Counted from the first letter of the stretch, positions 43,784 to 53,499 are shown. The stretch is DNA of 64,000 nucleotides from Amycolatopsis suaedae (GCF_004214935.1 NZ_SFCC01000022.1:62001-126000), one strand, 5' to 3'. Program-made: numbers and translations. The notes: generated from the letters alone by a model not told the origin.

Positions 43784-46700
43784 TCAGCCGACGGTGACGG
43801 TCACGGTTCCGGAGCTGTGCGTTCCCCTGTCGTCGGTGACGGTGAGCCGGGCGGTGTAGACGCCCTTGCGTGCGTAGGTGTGGGTCGCGGCCGGGCCTTC
43901 GGCCTTCGTGTTGTCGCCGAAGTCCCAGTGGTGCCCGGTGATCGTCCGTCCGGCGGGCGGGGTGACGGTGGCCGACAGCGACACCGCCAGCGGCGCCGTG
44001 CCTCCGGCCGGGTCGGCCTTCACGGTCACTGCGGTGGCGGTTCCCGGTGCCCGCATGCCCTCACCGTTGAACTGCAGCCAGTCCAGCCCCATCAGGTCGG
44101 GCTTGTCCGGTGTCCACTCCGGATTGACGAACACCGCGTACAGCTTCACCGTGCGCCCCGGGTCGGTGAGCGGGACGGTCGGCGACACGACGTTGTCGTA
44201 GCCGCCGGTGCTGGGAATCACCGCGGACCCGAGCAGCTGCCCGGTGGGCGAGTCCGCCCGGAACTCGACCGTGCCACCGAGCCCGCCCGAGCTGGCGCCC
44301 ACGGTCACCGACTGGATGCCGGTAAGGTTCACCGGGTCGTACATCACCCAGTCACCGTGCTCGATCTCGCCGAGCCGCTTGCCGGCGGACGCGCTCGGCC
44401 TGCTCAGCACCTCGGCGCCGCCCTGCGCGCCGCCGGTACCCTCGAAGTGCTCGGCCTCCTTGCGCCGTGGCTCCAGCACCAGGTGGTCCGACCCGGTCAG
44501 GCTGGGCACGCCCCGCGGCCCGCCGCCGTCGGTGTAGGTGGCGGACAGCCCGACGTAGAGGTTCTGCCCCGGCCCGTGGCTGGCGCCGTCGTCGGTGGGC
44601 ATCTCGCCGCGGCACCCGGTCATGGTGTCCATCGGGTGCAGGTGGGCGTCGTGCCCGAGCTGGGACTGCACGACCACCTTGGAGCAGTCGATCCGGCCGT
44701 CCTCCCGGTCGCTCACCTCGACGACGAACGGGATGCGGTCGCCGAAGTCCATCGCCCCGCCGTCGACCGGCGTGCGCAGTTTGACCTGCGGACGGTGGTT
44801 GCCCGCGGTGATGTCGACGGCCGCGACGCCGGTGAGCTTGTTGGCCGAGCTGGTCACCGTCAGCCGCGCCGGGTACTGCCCGGGCTCGGTGTAGGTGTGG
44901 GTCGGGTTGGGCTCGGTGGAGTCGGTGGTGCCGTTGCCGTCGAAGTCCCACGCGTAGCTGACCGGCTCGCCGTCACCGCCGCCGGAGCCCTCGCTGGAGA
45001 ACCGGACGGTCAGCGGGAAGCGGCCGTTGTCGGCCGACGGCGTGATCTTGGCGGTGGGCCTGCGGCCGTTGGCGACGTAGTCGATCCGGTAGATGCCCGC
45101 GCCCTCGTTGCTGCCGCCACGGCCGGTGCCGCTGCCGGAGCCGAAGTCGATCACGTAGAGCGAGCCGTCCGGGCCGAAGTGTGCGTCGAACGGCTGAATC
45201 CAGCTCATGCCGCCGAACACGCTGTTGATCGAGTGCAGGTCACCGGCCTTCACCGGCGGGAACCGCGGGTCGGTGAACGTCTGGTCGTTCTGCTGGACCG
45301 AGAACGTCTTGAACCACTTGCGGGTGTACTCGTAGTTGAACCACTTGTTCTCGAAGTACTCGGGGAACTTGGTCACCAGCGGGTTGGCCGGGTCGTAGTC
45401 GTAGACCGGGCCGCCCATCGGGCCGCCACCGCCGGTGCCCAGCTCCGGGAACTCCGCCGACGCCGAGTAGGCGTACCACACCCACGCCGGCTGGGCGGGC
45501 GGCAGCTCACGCAGGCCGGTGTTGTTGGGCGAGTCGTTGACCAGCTTGCCGCAGTCGAACTTGGCACCGGACTGGCCGGTGGCGAAGTCGTAGTCGTTGA
45601 ACGGGGTGTTGTTGCCGACGCAGTAGGGCCAGCCGTGGTTGCCGGCCTGAGTGATGCGCAGGTACTCGACCGTGCCCTCCGGCCCGCGGTTCGGGTTGGC
45701 GGTGCGTGAGTCCGGGCCGTACTCGCCGACCAGCAGCGCGTCGCTGATCGGGTCGACGGCGATGCGGAACGCGTTACGCAGCCCCATCACGTAGATCTCC
45801 GGGCGGGTCTTGTCCGTGCCCGGCGCGAACAGGTTGCCCTGCGGGACGGTGTAGGTGCCGTCCGGCTGCGGGGTGATCCGCAGGATCTTGCCGCGCAGGT
45901 CGTTGGTGTTGCCGGAGGTGCCCTGCGCGTCCCACGCCCGGCGGCCCGCACGCTCGTCGATCGGCGTGAAGCCGTCGGAGGCGAACGGGTCGGTGTTGTC
46001 GCCGGTGGCGATGTAGAGGTTGCCGTGCTTGTCGGTGGTCAGCGAACCGGCCATGTGCGAGTTGGCCCTGCCCTCACCGCGGAAGGTGGGGATCTCCAGC
46101 AGCACCTTCTCGCTGGCCGGGTCGACCACGTTGCCCGCGCCGACGGTGAACCGCGACACGTGCAGCTTCTTGGCCTCCTTCACCGAGTACAGCAGGTAGA
46201 GCTGGTTGTTCTCGGCGAACTTCGGGTCCAGGGTGAGCCCGAGCAGCCCGTCGGACTGGCTGAGCATCTCCGAGTCGTACTTGAAGTCCAGCGCGGTGGT
46301 GACCCGCAGGGTGTCCTGGTCGATGACCTTCAGCTGGCCGGTGCGCTGGATGTAGAACACCCGGCGGTCCGGGGCGACGGCCAGCTCGAACGGGTCGGCG
46401 AGGTTCTTGTCGACCAGCGGGATCCGCTGGAAGTTCTTGGTCTGCGTGGCACCGCACTCGCCGGGCTTGGCGCCAGCCGCCCACTCGATGCCGCCCAGCA
46501 GGTGCTTGACGAACAGCGGGTCGGCGAACTTCTCCTTGTGGTGCCCGCCGGCGGTGAACCAGGAGCGGCCGCCGTCGTAGTTCTGGCACCACGACCACGG
46601 GTGGTCGTTACCCTCGTCCAGCCCGGTGACGCCGTCGCGGACCTTGATCTGCGCGAGCGTGTGCACCTTGCCGGTCGGGTTGACCTTCCAGTTGTACCAC

Positions 46701-47233
46701 TCCTCGTTCTGCTCCCACAGCTCCGGAAGGTCCTTAGTGGACGGATGGCTGCGGTCGAGCACCTTCACCCTGCCGACCTGCGGTGCCGGGTGCTTGTCGA
46801 AGATCGCGCCGACCAGGCCCTCGTACCACTGCCAGTCGCGTTCGCTGGCCGAGGCCGCGTGGATGCCGGTGTAGCCGCCTCCGGCGCGGATGTAGCGCTG
46901 GAACGCGGCGCGCTGCTCGGCATTGAGCAGATCGCCCTTCTCCGGGGTGGAGTTGGTGTTGTTGAAGATGATCGCGTCGAACCGGGCGAGGTTGGTGTCG
47001 GTGAACGCCGCGGCGTCGTCGGACACCTCGACGTCGAACTGGTGCTCGGCCCCGAGCTTCTTGATCGCCTCGATCCCCGCCGGGATGGAGTCGTGGTAGA
47101 AGTTCGTGACCTTGGAGAACACCAGCACCGCGAAACGGCCCTGCGCTGCTGCGGGCACGCTGGCCACGGTCATCGTGACCAGCACTGCCAGCACGACCGC
47201 GAGCAACGCCCGCACCCGCCCGGTTCGACGCAT
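43784..47233 (-). CDS. Secreted ThuA / sugar dehydrogenase / PKD / CBM fusion protein
   Basis: 1149 residues. Signal peptide (about 1-30), then a ThuA-like domain (30-255: VLVFSKVTNFYHDSI, GGGYTGIHAASASE), a PQQ-type glucose/sorbosone dehydrogenase propeller (about 270-740: NPFELAVAPDRR-like, DGLLGLTLDPKF, IATGDN, GYGPD-like EYGPDSRT), a PKD domain (about 750-835: YAWDFDGNGTTD), a linker, a CBM6-like domain (about 935-1060: EAEHFEG, DWVMYDPVNL) and a second PKD (about 1065-1149: HHWDFGDNTKAEGP). It should be an extracellular glycan-binding oxidoreductase. ATG 47233 has GATAGGGGATGATC upstream; ATG 47239 is an alternative. Confidence 0.86.
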   Translation of the reverse strand: MRRTGRVRALLAVVLAVLVTMTVASVPAAAQGRFAVLVFSKVTNFYHDSIPAGIEAIKKLGAEHQFDVEVSDDAAAFTDTNLARFDAIIFNNTNSTPEKGDLLNAEQRAAFQRYIRAGGGYTGIHAASASERDWQWYEGLVGAIFDKHPAPQVGRVKVLDRSHPSTKDLPELWEQNEEWYNWKVNPTGKVHTLAQIKVRDGVTGLDEGNDHPWSWCQNYDGGRSWFTAGGHHKEKFADPLFVKHLLGGIEWAAGAKPGECGATQTKNFQRIPLVDKNLADPFELAVAPDRRVFYIQRTGQLKVIDQDTLRVTTALDFKYDSEMLSQSDGLLGLTLDPKFAENNQLYLLYSVKEAKKLHVSRFTVGAGNVVDPASEKVLLEIPTFRGEGRANSHMAGSLTTDKHGNLYIATGDNTDPFASDGFTPIDERAGRRAWDAQGTSGNTNDLRGKILRITPQPDGTYTVPQGNLFAPGTDKTRPEIYVMGLRNAFRIAVDPISDALLVGEYGPDSRTANPNRGPEGTVEYLRITQAGNHGWPYCVGNNTPFNDYDFATGQSGAKFDCGKLVNDSPNNTGLRELPPAQPAWVWYAYSASAEFPELGTGGGGPMGGPVYDYDPANPLVTKFPEYFENKWFNYEYTRKWFKTFSVQQNDQTFTDPRFPPVKAGDLHSINSVFGGMSWIQPFDAHFGPDGSLYVIDFGSGSGTGRGGSNEGAGIYRIDYVANGRRPTAKITPSADNGRFPLTVRFSSEGSGGGDGEPVSYAWDFDGNGTTDSTEPNPTHTYTEPGQYPARLTVTSSANKLTGVAAVDITAGNHRPQVKLRTPVDGGAMDFGDRIPFVVEVSDREDGRIDCSKVVVQSQLGHDAHLHPMDTMTGCRGEMPTDDGASHGPGQNLYVGLSATYTDGGGPRGVPSLTGSDHLVLEPRRKEAEHFEGTGGAQGGAEVLSRPSASAGKRLGEIEHGDWVMYDPVNLTGIQSVTVGASSGGLGGTVEFRADSPTGQLLGSAVIPSTGGYDNVVSPTVPLTDPGRTVKLYAVFVNPEWTPDKPDLMGLDWLQFNGEGMRAPGTATAVTVKADPAGGTAPLAVSLSATVTPPAGRTITGHHWDFGDNTKAEGPAATHTYARKGVYTARLTVTDDRGTHSSGTVTVTVG

Positions 47234-47274
47234 GATCATCCCCTATCGGACTGCGTTGTCCATAACGGAAACGG

Positions 47275-48270
47275 TCACAGCGCGGCGCGCTGGACCCCCG
47301 CCTCGGCGCGTGCCTCGGCACGGCGCTGCTCGAGCTTCGCCTCGGCGGACGAGCTACGGTCCGCGGACCTGGCGGCCATGGCCGAAGCCGAGGCCTGCAG
47401 GTTCTCGAACTGGCCGGACACGGTGCCCCGCACCCGGTTGTTCTCACCGGTCGGCGCCGGCGAGTTGCCGGTCCCGGCCAGGTTGCCGCGCACGATGTTG
47501 TTGCTCACCCGCACGTCGGCGTTGTTGTCGGACACGGTCAGGTTGCCGCCCCAGTAGCTGGCCTGGGTGCAGCCCAGCACCGGGCCGTCCGCGCCCAGCT
47601 GGAGCGTTCCGGCGTTGCCGGTGAACGACGCGTTGCCGTAGACCTCGCCGGCGCAGAACACCGAGCCCTGTGCTGCCCCCGAGACGGTGAGGTCCTTGCC
47701 GACGACGACGCCGGACAGGTCCAGGTACTTCACGCCGGTGCCGGTGACCGACTGGTCGACGGTGGAGTTCTCGGCGTAGAACTCACCGGTGGTGGAGCTG
47801 ACGCCGCCCTTGACGTTCACGCCCTGGACGAACGTGTACGTCACCCGCTCCGAACCGGCGGCGGGGCTGACCTTGACCGAGCCGCCGATCGGCGCGCCGG
47901 ACAGGAAGGAGCCGTAGGCGTCGTTGAGCACGACGTCGCCGGCGATCTTGGTGTTCTGGGCGTCGAAGAAGCCGTCCGCGCCGACCGTAACGCCACCGGA
48001 GAACTCACCGCCGGTGATCACCAGGTTGGCGCCGGCCTGGACGGTGACGCCACCGGTCACCTTGGTGCCGTCCAGTGTGCACGACTTGCCCGCGGCGACC
48101 ACCAGGTCGCCGGGCACGGTCACCGCGCCCGCACTACCCTCGCAGTAGGTGGTGAGCCCGGCGCTGGCCGGGGCGGTCAGCGCGAGCATGCCCAGGCCGG
48201 ACGTGGTGGCGACCAGGGCGAGCGCGGCCACGGTTCTCGGCCGGACAGCAGCAGATCTGATACCGATCAT
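47275..48270 (-). CDS. Secreted beta-helix-like protein of unknown function
   Basis: 331 residues. Signal peptide (cleavage near ASAGL, about residue 38), then short repeats of about 20 residues alternating Gly/Val/Asp, such as GGVTVQAGANLVITGGEFSG cut by hydrophobic positions, and GKDLTVSGAAQGS. This is the pattern of right-handed beta-helices or bactofilin-like polymers. The tail is Ala/Arg/Glu-rich and helical. A LacI-type operator lies 67 bases upstream. Polysaccharide binding is conceivable but not shown. Confidence 0.7.
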   Translation of the reverse strand: MIGIRSAAVRPRTVAALALVATTSGLGMLALTAPASAGLTTYCEGSAGAVTVPGDLVVAAGKSCTLDGTKVTGGVTVQAGANLVITGGEFSGGVTVGADGFFDAQNTKIAGDVVLNDAYGSFLSGAPIGGSVKVSPAAGSERVTYTFVQGVNVKGGVSSTTGEFYAENSTVDQSVTGTGVKYLDLSGVVVGKDLTVSGAAQGSVFCAGEVYGNASFTGNAGTLQLGADGPVLGCTQASYWGGNLTVSDNNADVRVSNNIVRGNLAGTGNSPAPTGENNRVRGTVSGQFENLQASASAMAARSADRSSSAEAKLEQRRAEARAEAGVQRAAL

Positions 48271-48336
48271 GGGGACCTCTCCATCGAGCGTCGACTTCGC
48301 AGTCGAGGGAAGAACAATGCCGGATGAAACCTAGCC

Positions 48337-48354
48337 GGTGAAAGCGCTTTCACC
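48337..48354. promoter_or_regulatory. Perfect 18-bp LacI-type operator
   Basis: GGTGAAAGCGCTTTCACC is an exact palindrome with the LacI-family core GAAAGCGCTTTC, also found at 54696-54707. It lies just downstream of a good promoter for the beta-helix gene, as a roadblock site. Confidence 0.82.
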
Positions 48355-48366
48355 AACCCCACAACG

Positions 48367-48394
48367 ACGGTAGTGTCCTTTCCTGTCCAGTCAA
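48367..48394 (-). promoter_or_regulatory. Promoter of beta-helix gene
   Basis: On the minus strand -35 TTGACT (48394-48389), a 16-base spacer and -10 TACCGT (48372-48367). The operator begins 12 bases after the -10. The same TACCGT -10 precedes the DUF993 gene. Confidence 0.6.
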
Positions 48395-48420
48395 TAGAGC
48401 ATTTGGCGGACGATCTTGGC

Positions 48421-49581
48421 CTAGAGTGTCAGGTCGGGAACGTCCAGGCGGCGACCTTCCCTCGCGGAACGAAGTCCCAGCTCCGCGAGCTGCACACCTC
48501 GCGCGCCGGCCAGGAAATCCCACGGGAATTCCTCACCGGAAACAACGTGTCGTAAGAACAATTCCCACTGCACCTTGAAACCGTTATCGAATTCCTCGTT
48601 GTCCGGGACCTCCTGCCACTGCGCGCGGAAGTCCTCGGTGGCCGCCAGGTCGGGGTTCCACACCGGCTTGGGGGTCGTCGACCGGTGCTGCACCCGGCAG
48701 CGCCGCAGCCCGGCCACCGCACTGCCCTCGGTACCGTCGACCTGGAACTCCACCAGCTCGTCGCGGAACACCCGGGTCGTCCAGGAGGAGTTGACCTGGG
48801 CCACCACTCCCCCGTCCAGCTCGAAGATGCCGTAGGCGGCGTCGTCGGCCGTCGCGTCGTAGGGCCTGCCCTGCTCGTCGACGCGGCGCGGGATGTGCGT
48901 GGCGGCCAGCGCCTGGACGCTGCGGACCGGGGCGAAGATCTCCTCCAGCACGTAACGCCAGTGGCAGAACATGTCGACGATGATGCCGCCGCCGTCCTCG
49001 GCCCGGTAGTTCCACGACGGCCGCTGCGCCTCCTGCCAGTCGCCCTCGAACACCCAGTAGCCGAACTCGCCGCGCACCGAGAGGATGCGGCCGAAGAAGC
49101 CGCCGTCGACCAGCCGCTTGAGCTTGCGCAGGCCGGGCAGGAACAGCTTGTCCTGCACCACGCCGACCTTGACGCCCGCCGCCGCGGCCAGCCGCGCCAG
49201 CTCCAGCGCTCCCTCGGTGTTCTCGGCGGTCGGCTTCTCGGTGTAGACGTGCAGCCCGGCGGCGATGGCCTTGCTCACCGACTCGGCGCGCCTGCTGGTG
49301 ACCTGCGCGTCGAAGTAGATCTCCGCGTCCGGTGCGGCCAGCGCCTCGTCCAGGTCGGTCGTCCAGTGGTCCAGCTCGTGGTCCTTGGCGATCGCGGCCA
49401 GCTTGGCCTCGTTGCGCCCCACCAGCACCGGCTCCGGCCAGACCACCGTGCCGTCGCCGAGCCGCAGCCCGCCCTCGTTCCGGATCGCCAGGATCGACCG
49501 CAGCAGGTGCTGCCGGTAGCCCATCCGGCCGGTCACCCCGTTCATCACGATCCGGACCGACCGCTGCTGAATGCCCGCCAT
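48421..49581 (-). CDS. Gfo/Idh/MocA family oxidoreductase
   Basis: 386 residues. N-terminal NAD(P)-binding fold (VRIVMNGVTGRMGYRQ, with a Gly-rich variant) and C-terminal dimerisation domain with VYTEKPTAEN, the catalytic EKP motif. Substrates are sugars, inositols or sugar acids. ATG 49581 follows GACTGAAAGGAAACAC. It is the last gene of the permease/SBP/ATPase run, 10 bases after the ATPase, so the operon makes both uptake and oxidation functions. Confidence 0.87.
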   Translation of the reverse strand: MAGIQQRSVRIVMNGVTGRMGYRQHLLRSILAIRNEGGLRLGDGTVVWPEPVLVGRNEAKLAAIAKDHELDHWTTDLDEALAAPDAEIYFDAQVTSRRAESVSKAIAAGLHVYTEKPTAENTEGALELARLAAAAGVKVGVVQDKLFLPGLRKLKRLVDGGFFGRILSVRGEFGYWVFEGDWQEAQRPSWNYRAEDGGGIIVDMFCHWRYVLEEIFAPVRSVQALAATHIPRRVDEQGRPYDATADDAAYGIFELDGGVVAQVNSSWTTRVFRDELVEFQVDGTEGSAVAGLRRCRVQHRSTTPKPVWNPDLAATEDFRAQWQEVPDNEEFDNGFKVQWELFLRHVVSGEEFPWDFLAGARGVQLAELGLRSAREGRRLDVPDLTL

Positions 49582-49591
49582 GTGTTTCCTT

Positions 49592-50431
49592 TCAGTCGGC
49601 CGCGGAGGCGGAACCGAGGTGGTCACGGATGAGGGCCGTCGCCGAGGCGAAAGCCGGTTCGGACATGGTCTTGCCGTAGTCGCGCTCGGCCGGCAGGTCG
49701 ACGTCGACGACGCCGGCGATCGTGCCCGGCCGCGCGGTCATCATCACCACGCGGTCGGCCAGGTAGACCGCCTCCGCGATGGAGTGGGTGACCAGCAGGA
49801 TCGTCGTGCCGGTCTCCCGCCAGATCCGCCGCAGCTCGACGTTCATCTGCTCGCGGGTCAGCGCGTCCAGCGCGCCGAACGGCTCGTCCATCAGCAGCAC
49901 CGGCGGGCGGTGCAGCAGCGCGCGGCACAGGGCCACCCGCTGCTGCATACCCCCGGACAGCTCGTGCGGGTACGCGTCCTCGAAGCCGGTCAGCCCGGTC
50001 ATCTCGATCAGCTCGTCCGCACGAGCCCGCGCCTGGTCCGCGGGCAGCTTGCGAATCTCCGCCTGCAGCAGGATGTTCTTGCGCGCCGAGCGCCACTCCA
50101 GCAGGGCGGCCCGCTGGAAGATGTAGCCGATGTCCTTGCGCGGGCCGGTCACCGGCTCGCCGAGCACCCGGACCGCGCCCGACGACGGCGCCAGCAGGCC
50201 CGACGCGAGCTTGAGCAGCGTCGACTTGCCGCAGCCGGACGGGCCGACGATGGCGACGAACTCGCCCTCCTCCACCCGCAGCGAGACCTCACGCAGGGCG
50301 GTGACGTCCTTCTTCTTGGTCCGGAACCGGACGGCGACGTCGTCCAGTTCCACCGCGGCCGCCTGCCGCGCGGGCGCCGCCACGGGTTCGGGCCTTTCCG
50401 CTGTGCGGTTCACCATGTCCGGTCCCGTCAT
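49592..50431 (-). CDS. NMT1-type ABC transporter ATPase
   Basis: 279 residues. Walker A GPSGCGKST, signature LSGGMQQRVALCRAL, Walker B LLMDEPFGALD, and the SsuB/TauB-type THSIAEAVYLADRVVMM. ATG 50431 overlaps the binding-protein stop (ATGA). It powers uptake with the permease; nitrate/sulfonate/taurine class, substrate unknown. Confidence 0.88.
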   Translation of the reverse strand: MTGPDMVNRTAERPEPVAAPARQAAAVELDDVAVRFRTKKKDVTALREVSLRVEEGEFVAIVGPSGCGKSTLLKLASGLLAPSSGAVRVLGEPVTGPRKDIGYIFQRAALLEWRSARKNILLQAEIRKLPADQARARADELIEMTGLTGFEDAYPHELSGGMQQRVALCRALLHRPPVLLMDEPFGALDALTREQMNVELRRIWRETGTTILLVTHSIAEAVYLADRVVMMTARPGTIAGVVDVDLPAERDYGKTMSEPAFASATALIRDHLGSASAAD

Positions 50432-51447
50432 GCCTTCGGTGCCACGGCGCCGTCCCAGTAGGTGCTGGGCTGCTCCGCCTTCTGGATCACGCCTGCCGTG
50501 GCGAACACCTCGATGGTCTTGCGCCAGTCGGCCTCGTCGTTGACGCCGGGCGCCTTGCCCTGCGTGGCCGGGGTGCTCAGCAGTTCCAGCGTCTTGGCGA
50601 ACTGCTCGCGCAGTACCTCCGGCGCCGGCAGCTGCTGCGAGGCGCCCGCCATCGCGGCGACGGCGCCCTCCTGGTCGGCCTTGGCCGCCGTCCACGCCTC
50701 GCTGGAGGCGGCGACCATGCGCTGCACCAGGTCCTTGCGCTCGGCCAGGTTCTTGTCCGAGGTCATCAGGCCGTTGCTGAAGTGGGTCAGCCCGTGGTCG
50801 GCGAAACGCAGGTAGGACACCGGCTTGCCTGCCTTGGCCTGCATGGTCGGGCCCTGGTCGGTCGCGTAGCCGAGCAGCGCGTCCACCTGGCCGGACATGA
50901 CCGCGGCCATCTTGCCGGCGGCGTCGGTGTTCTGCAGCTTGACGTCGGCCTCGGACAGGCCGTTGGCCTTGAGGAACACCGGGAACGTCTTGCTCAGCGC
51001 GTCACCGGCGGTGCTGGCGATCGTCTTGCCCTTCAGGTCGGCGGGAGCCTTGATCGGCTTGTCCGAGAAGAACTGCACCGACGACGGCGTGGTCTGCAGG
51101 AACACGCCGATGCTCTTCAGCTTCTGGCCCTGCGCGACACCGGCCAGCAGCGCGGGTGTGTCGGCCCAGCCGAAGTCGGTCTGGCCGGCGCTGGTGGCCT
51201 GCACGGTCTTCTGCGATCCCTGGCCCGCCTGGATGGTCAGGTCGATGCCGTGCTTTTCGAAGATGCCCTTGGCCTTGCCGTAGTAGAACGGCGCGTGCTC
51301 GCCGTAGGGGTACCAGTTCAGCGTCAGCGTGGCCTTGTCCAGCTGCTTGCCGTCCGCGCCGGTGGTCTTCTCCGGTTCCGAACCGCCACAACCTGCCAGC
51401 AGCAACAGCGCCGCGGCCGTGCCGGCGGCCAGTGCGCGAATCTTCAT
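50428..51447 (-). CDS. NMT1/THI5-type substrate-binding lipoprotein
   Basis: 339 residues. Lipobox LLLAGCG with Cys near residue 20. NMT1-like fold: LTLNWYPYGEHAPFYYGKAKG, GSQKTVQATSAGQTDFGWAD, and LKSIGVFLQTTPSS. The family binds pyrimidines, thiamine precursors, riboflavin or organosulfonates. That is unexpected in a sugar-type LacI locus. ATG start with a clear upstream site. Confidence 0.88.
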   Translation of the reverse strand: MKIRALAAGTAAALLLLAGCGGSEPEKTTGADGKQLDKATLTLNWYPYGEHAPFYYGKAKGIFEKHGIDLTIQAGQGSQKTVQATSAGQTDFGWADTPALLAGVAQGQKLKSIGVFLQTTPSSVQFFSDKPIKAPADLKGKTIASTAGDALSKTFPVFLKANGLSEADVKLQNTDAAGKMAAVMSGQVDALLGYATDQGPTMQAKAGKPVSYLRFADHGLTHFSNGLMTSDKNLAERKDLVQRMVAASSEAWTAAKADQEGAVAAMAGASQQLPAPEVLREQFAKTLELLSTPATQGKAPGVNDEADWRKTIEVFATAGVIQKAEQPSTYWDGAVAPKA

Positions 51448-51462
51448 GTCGGGGCCTTCTTC

Positions 51463-52341
51463 CTACAGCGTTGTAGTGACGTTGTCGGTGCGCCGGCTGG
51501 CATGCCAGGGCAGCACCAGGGCTTCGAGCCATTCCACGACGACGAACAGCAGCACGCCGAGCAGCGAGATGATCACCAGGCCGGCGAACAGGGTCGGCGT
51601 GTCGAGGTTGCCGGTCGCCTGCTGGATCACGTAGCCCAGGCCCTCGTTCGCGCCGACGTACTCCCCGACCACGGCGCCGGTGACGGCCATGGTCACCGCG
51701 ACCTTCAGCCCGGCGAACAGGTGCGGCAGCGACGCCGGGAACCGGATCTTCCAGAACGTCTGGTGCCACTTGGCACCCATCGTCGCCGACAGTTGCAGCA
51801 TCTCCGGGTCGACCGACTTCAGCCCGGTCACCATCGAGATCACCACCGGGAAGAACGCCATCAGCACGGCGACGACGATCTTGGGCTCCAGCCCGAAACC
51901 CAGCCACACGACGAACAGCGGCGCGATGGCGATCTTGGGGATGACCTGGGCGAACAACATGAGCGGGTAGAGCGACTTCTCCGCTGTCGGCGAGGCCACC
52001 ATCACGACCGCGGCCAGCACGCCGACTCCGACCGCGATGGCGAACCCGAGCAGGGTCTCCAGCGCGGTGATCCAGGTGCTGTGCAGGAAGTAGTCCGGTT
52101 TGTCGAGGATGACCTCGAGCGTCTGACCGGGCGAGGCCACCAGGTAGGGCTCGATCAGCCCGGCCGCGGTGACCGCCCACCAGGCGGCGAACAGTGCCAC
52201 CAGCACGGCGACCGGCCGCCAGGAGCGTTCCACGAATCCGGCCAGCCGCGCACCGGTGCCGGGACGGGTTCGCTCGGTCACCCCGCCGGGGGTCGCGCCC
52301 GCCGGTTCACCGGCCTGCGCCACGGGGTTTCGCGTTACCAT
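51463..52341 (-). CDS. NMT1-type ABC transporter permease
   Basis: 292 residues. About six membrane helices and the SsuC/TauC-like core AFFPVVISMVTGLKSVDPEML, with VGEYVGANEGLGYVI. ATG 52341 follows GGAGGGTC. First gene of the four-gene run and divergent from lacI across the operator cluster. Confidence 0.87.
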   Translation of the reverse strand: MVTRNPVAQAGEPAGATPGGVTERTRPGTGARLAGFVERSWRPVAVLVALFAAWWAVTAAGLIEPYLVASPGQTLEVILDKPDYFLHSTWITALETLLGFAIAVGVGVLAAVVMVASPTAEKSLYPLMLFAQVIPKIAIAPLFVVWLGFGLEPKIVVAVLMAFFPVVISMVTGLKSVDPEMLQLSATMGAKWHQTFWKIRFPASLPHLFAGLKVAVTMAVTGAVVGEYVGANEGLGYVIQQATGNLDTPTLFAGLVIISLLGVLLFVVVEWLEALVLPWHASRRTDNVTTTL

Positions 52342-52375
52342 GACCCTCCGTCCGACCAGTTCTGACACCGCACCC

Positions 52376-52424
52376 GAAAGTGCACTTCCCAGGCCCTGAA
52401 TGCGCTTTCTGAATGCGCTTTCAG
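52376..52424. promoter_or_regulatory. Operator cluster between transporter operon and lacI
   Basis: A tandem CTGAATGCGCTTT repeat (52396-52408 and 52409-52421) forms the imperfect palindrome CTGAATGCGCTTTCAG at 52409-52424. A degenerate GAAAGTGCACTTCC lies at 52376-52389. All resemble the GAAAGCGCTTTC core. It sits between the divergent transporter and lacI genes, so both can be controlled. Confidence 0.68.
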
Positions 52425-52467
52425 GTAGAGTAGGCACGGTAGACATATCGGTCAAGGGAGCCAGCAA

Positions 52468-53499
52468 ATGAACGGACGGCCGCACGTCACGCTCGAAGAC
52501 GTCGCACGCGCCGCCGAGGTGTCGCTGGCGACGGCCTCGCGGGCACTCAACGGCACCACCAAGGTGCGGTCGGATCTGCGCGAGCGGGTGGTCGCCGCGG
52601 CGGAAAAGCTCGCCTACACGCCGAACGCGCACGCGCAGGCGCTGGCAGGCGCGTCGCACCGGACGGTCGGCGTCATCTGCCACGACGTCAGCGACCCCTA
52701 CTTCGCCGCCGTCGCCAGGGGGATCATGCGCGTGGCGGGCGACAACGGCCTGCTGGTGATGCTGGCCAGCACGTTCCGCGATCCGCAGAAGGAGATCGCC
52801 TACGTCTCGATGCTGCGGGCGCAGCGGGCCTCGGCGATCCTGCTCATCGGGTCCGGTTTCGAGGACAAGGCCTGGGAACGCGCGCTGGCCGCCGAGCTGG
52901 ACCCCTACCGGCGTGGCGGCGGCCAGGTCGCCGTCGTCAGCCGGCACCGCAGCCTGCGTGTGGACACCGTGCAGCCGGAGAACCGGGAGGGCGCGGCGAA
53001 GCTGGCCAAGGCACTGCTGGAGCAGGGGCACCGGCGCTTCGCCGTGCTGACCGGGCCGAAGGAGCTGACCACCGTCGTCGACCGGCTGGGCGGGTTCCGT
53101 GACGAACTGGCCGCACACGGCGTGGAGCTGAGGGATTCCGACATCGTCGAGGGGCCGTTCACCCGCGACGGCGGTTACGACGCGATGCGGCGGCTGCTGA
53201 CCGACGGGCTGGACGCCACGTGTGTCTTCGCCGTCACCGACGTCATGGCGATCGGCGCGCTCACCGCGCTGCGCGAGTCCGGCCGGTCGGTGCCCGGTGA
53301 CGTGTCGCTGGCCGGGTTCGACGACATCCCGGTGGTACGCGACCTCGATCCCCCGCTGACCACCGTGGCCCTGCCACTCGAGGAACTGGGAGCGAAGGCC
53401 ATGGAACTGGCGGTGAAGGGCAACCGCGGCAGCCGCAGCCGGATCCTGCGCCTGGCCGGTGAGGTCGTGCTGCGGTCGAGCACGGCGGCCGTCAAGTGA
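52468..53499 (+). CDS. LacI-family transcriptional regulator
   Basis: 343 residues. HTH TLEDVARAAEVSLATASRALNG at residues 8-29, hinge with LAGASHRTVGVI and a periplasmic-binding-like core with GFDDIPVVRDLDPPLTT. AAGGGAGCC precedes ATG. The stop overlaps the enolase-superfamily gene (GTGA). Four operator-like sites in this window fit its own and neighbours' control; effector unknown. Confidence 0.92.
   Translation: MNGRPHVTLEDVARAAEVSLATASRALNGTTKVRSDLRERVVAAAEKLAYTPNAHAQALAGASHRTVGVICHDVSDPYFAAVARGIMRVAGDNGLLVMLASTFRDPQKEIAYVSMLRAQRASAILLIGSGFEDKAWERALAAELDPYRRGGGQVAVVSRHRSLRVDTVQPENREGAAKLAKALLEQGHRRFAVLTGPKELTTVVDRLGGFRDELAAHGVELRDSDIVEGPFTRDGGYDAMRRLLTDGLDATCVFAVTDVMAIGALTALRESGRSVPGDVSLAGFDDIPVVRDLDPPLTTVALPLEELGAKAMELAVKGNRGSRSRILRLAGEVVLRSSTAAVK

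Noticed and set aside
42986..45709. 907-residue plus-strand open frame
   Set aside because: Antisense to the isomerase and ThuA/GSDH genes, whose domains are clear.
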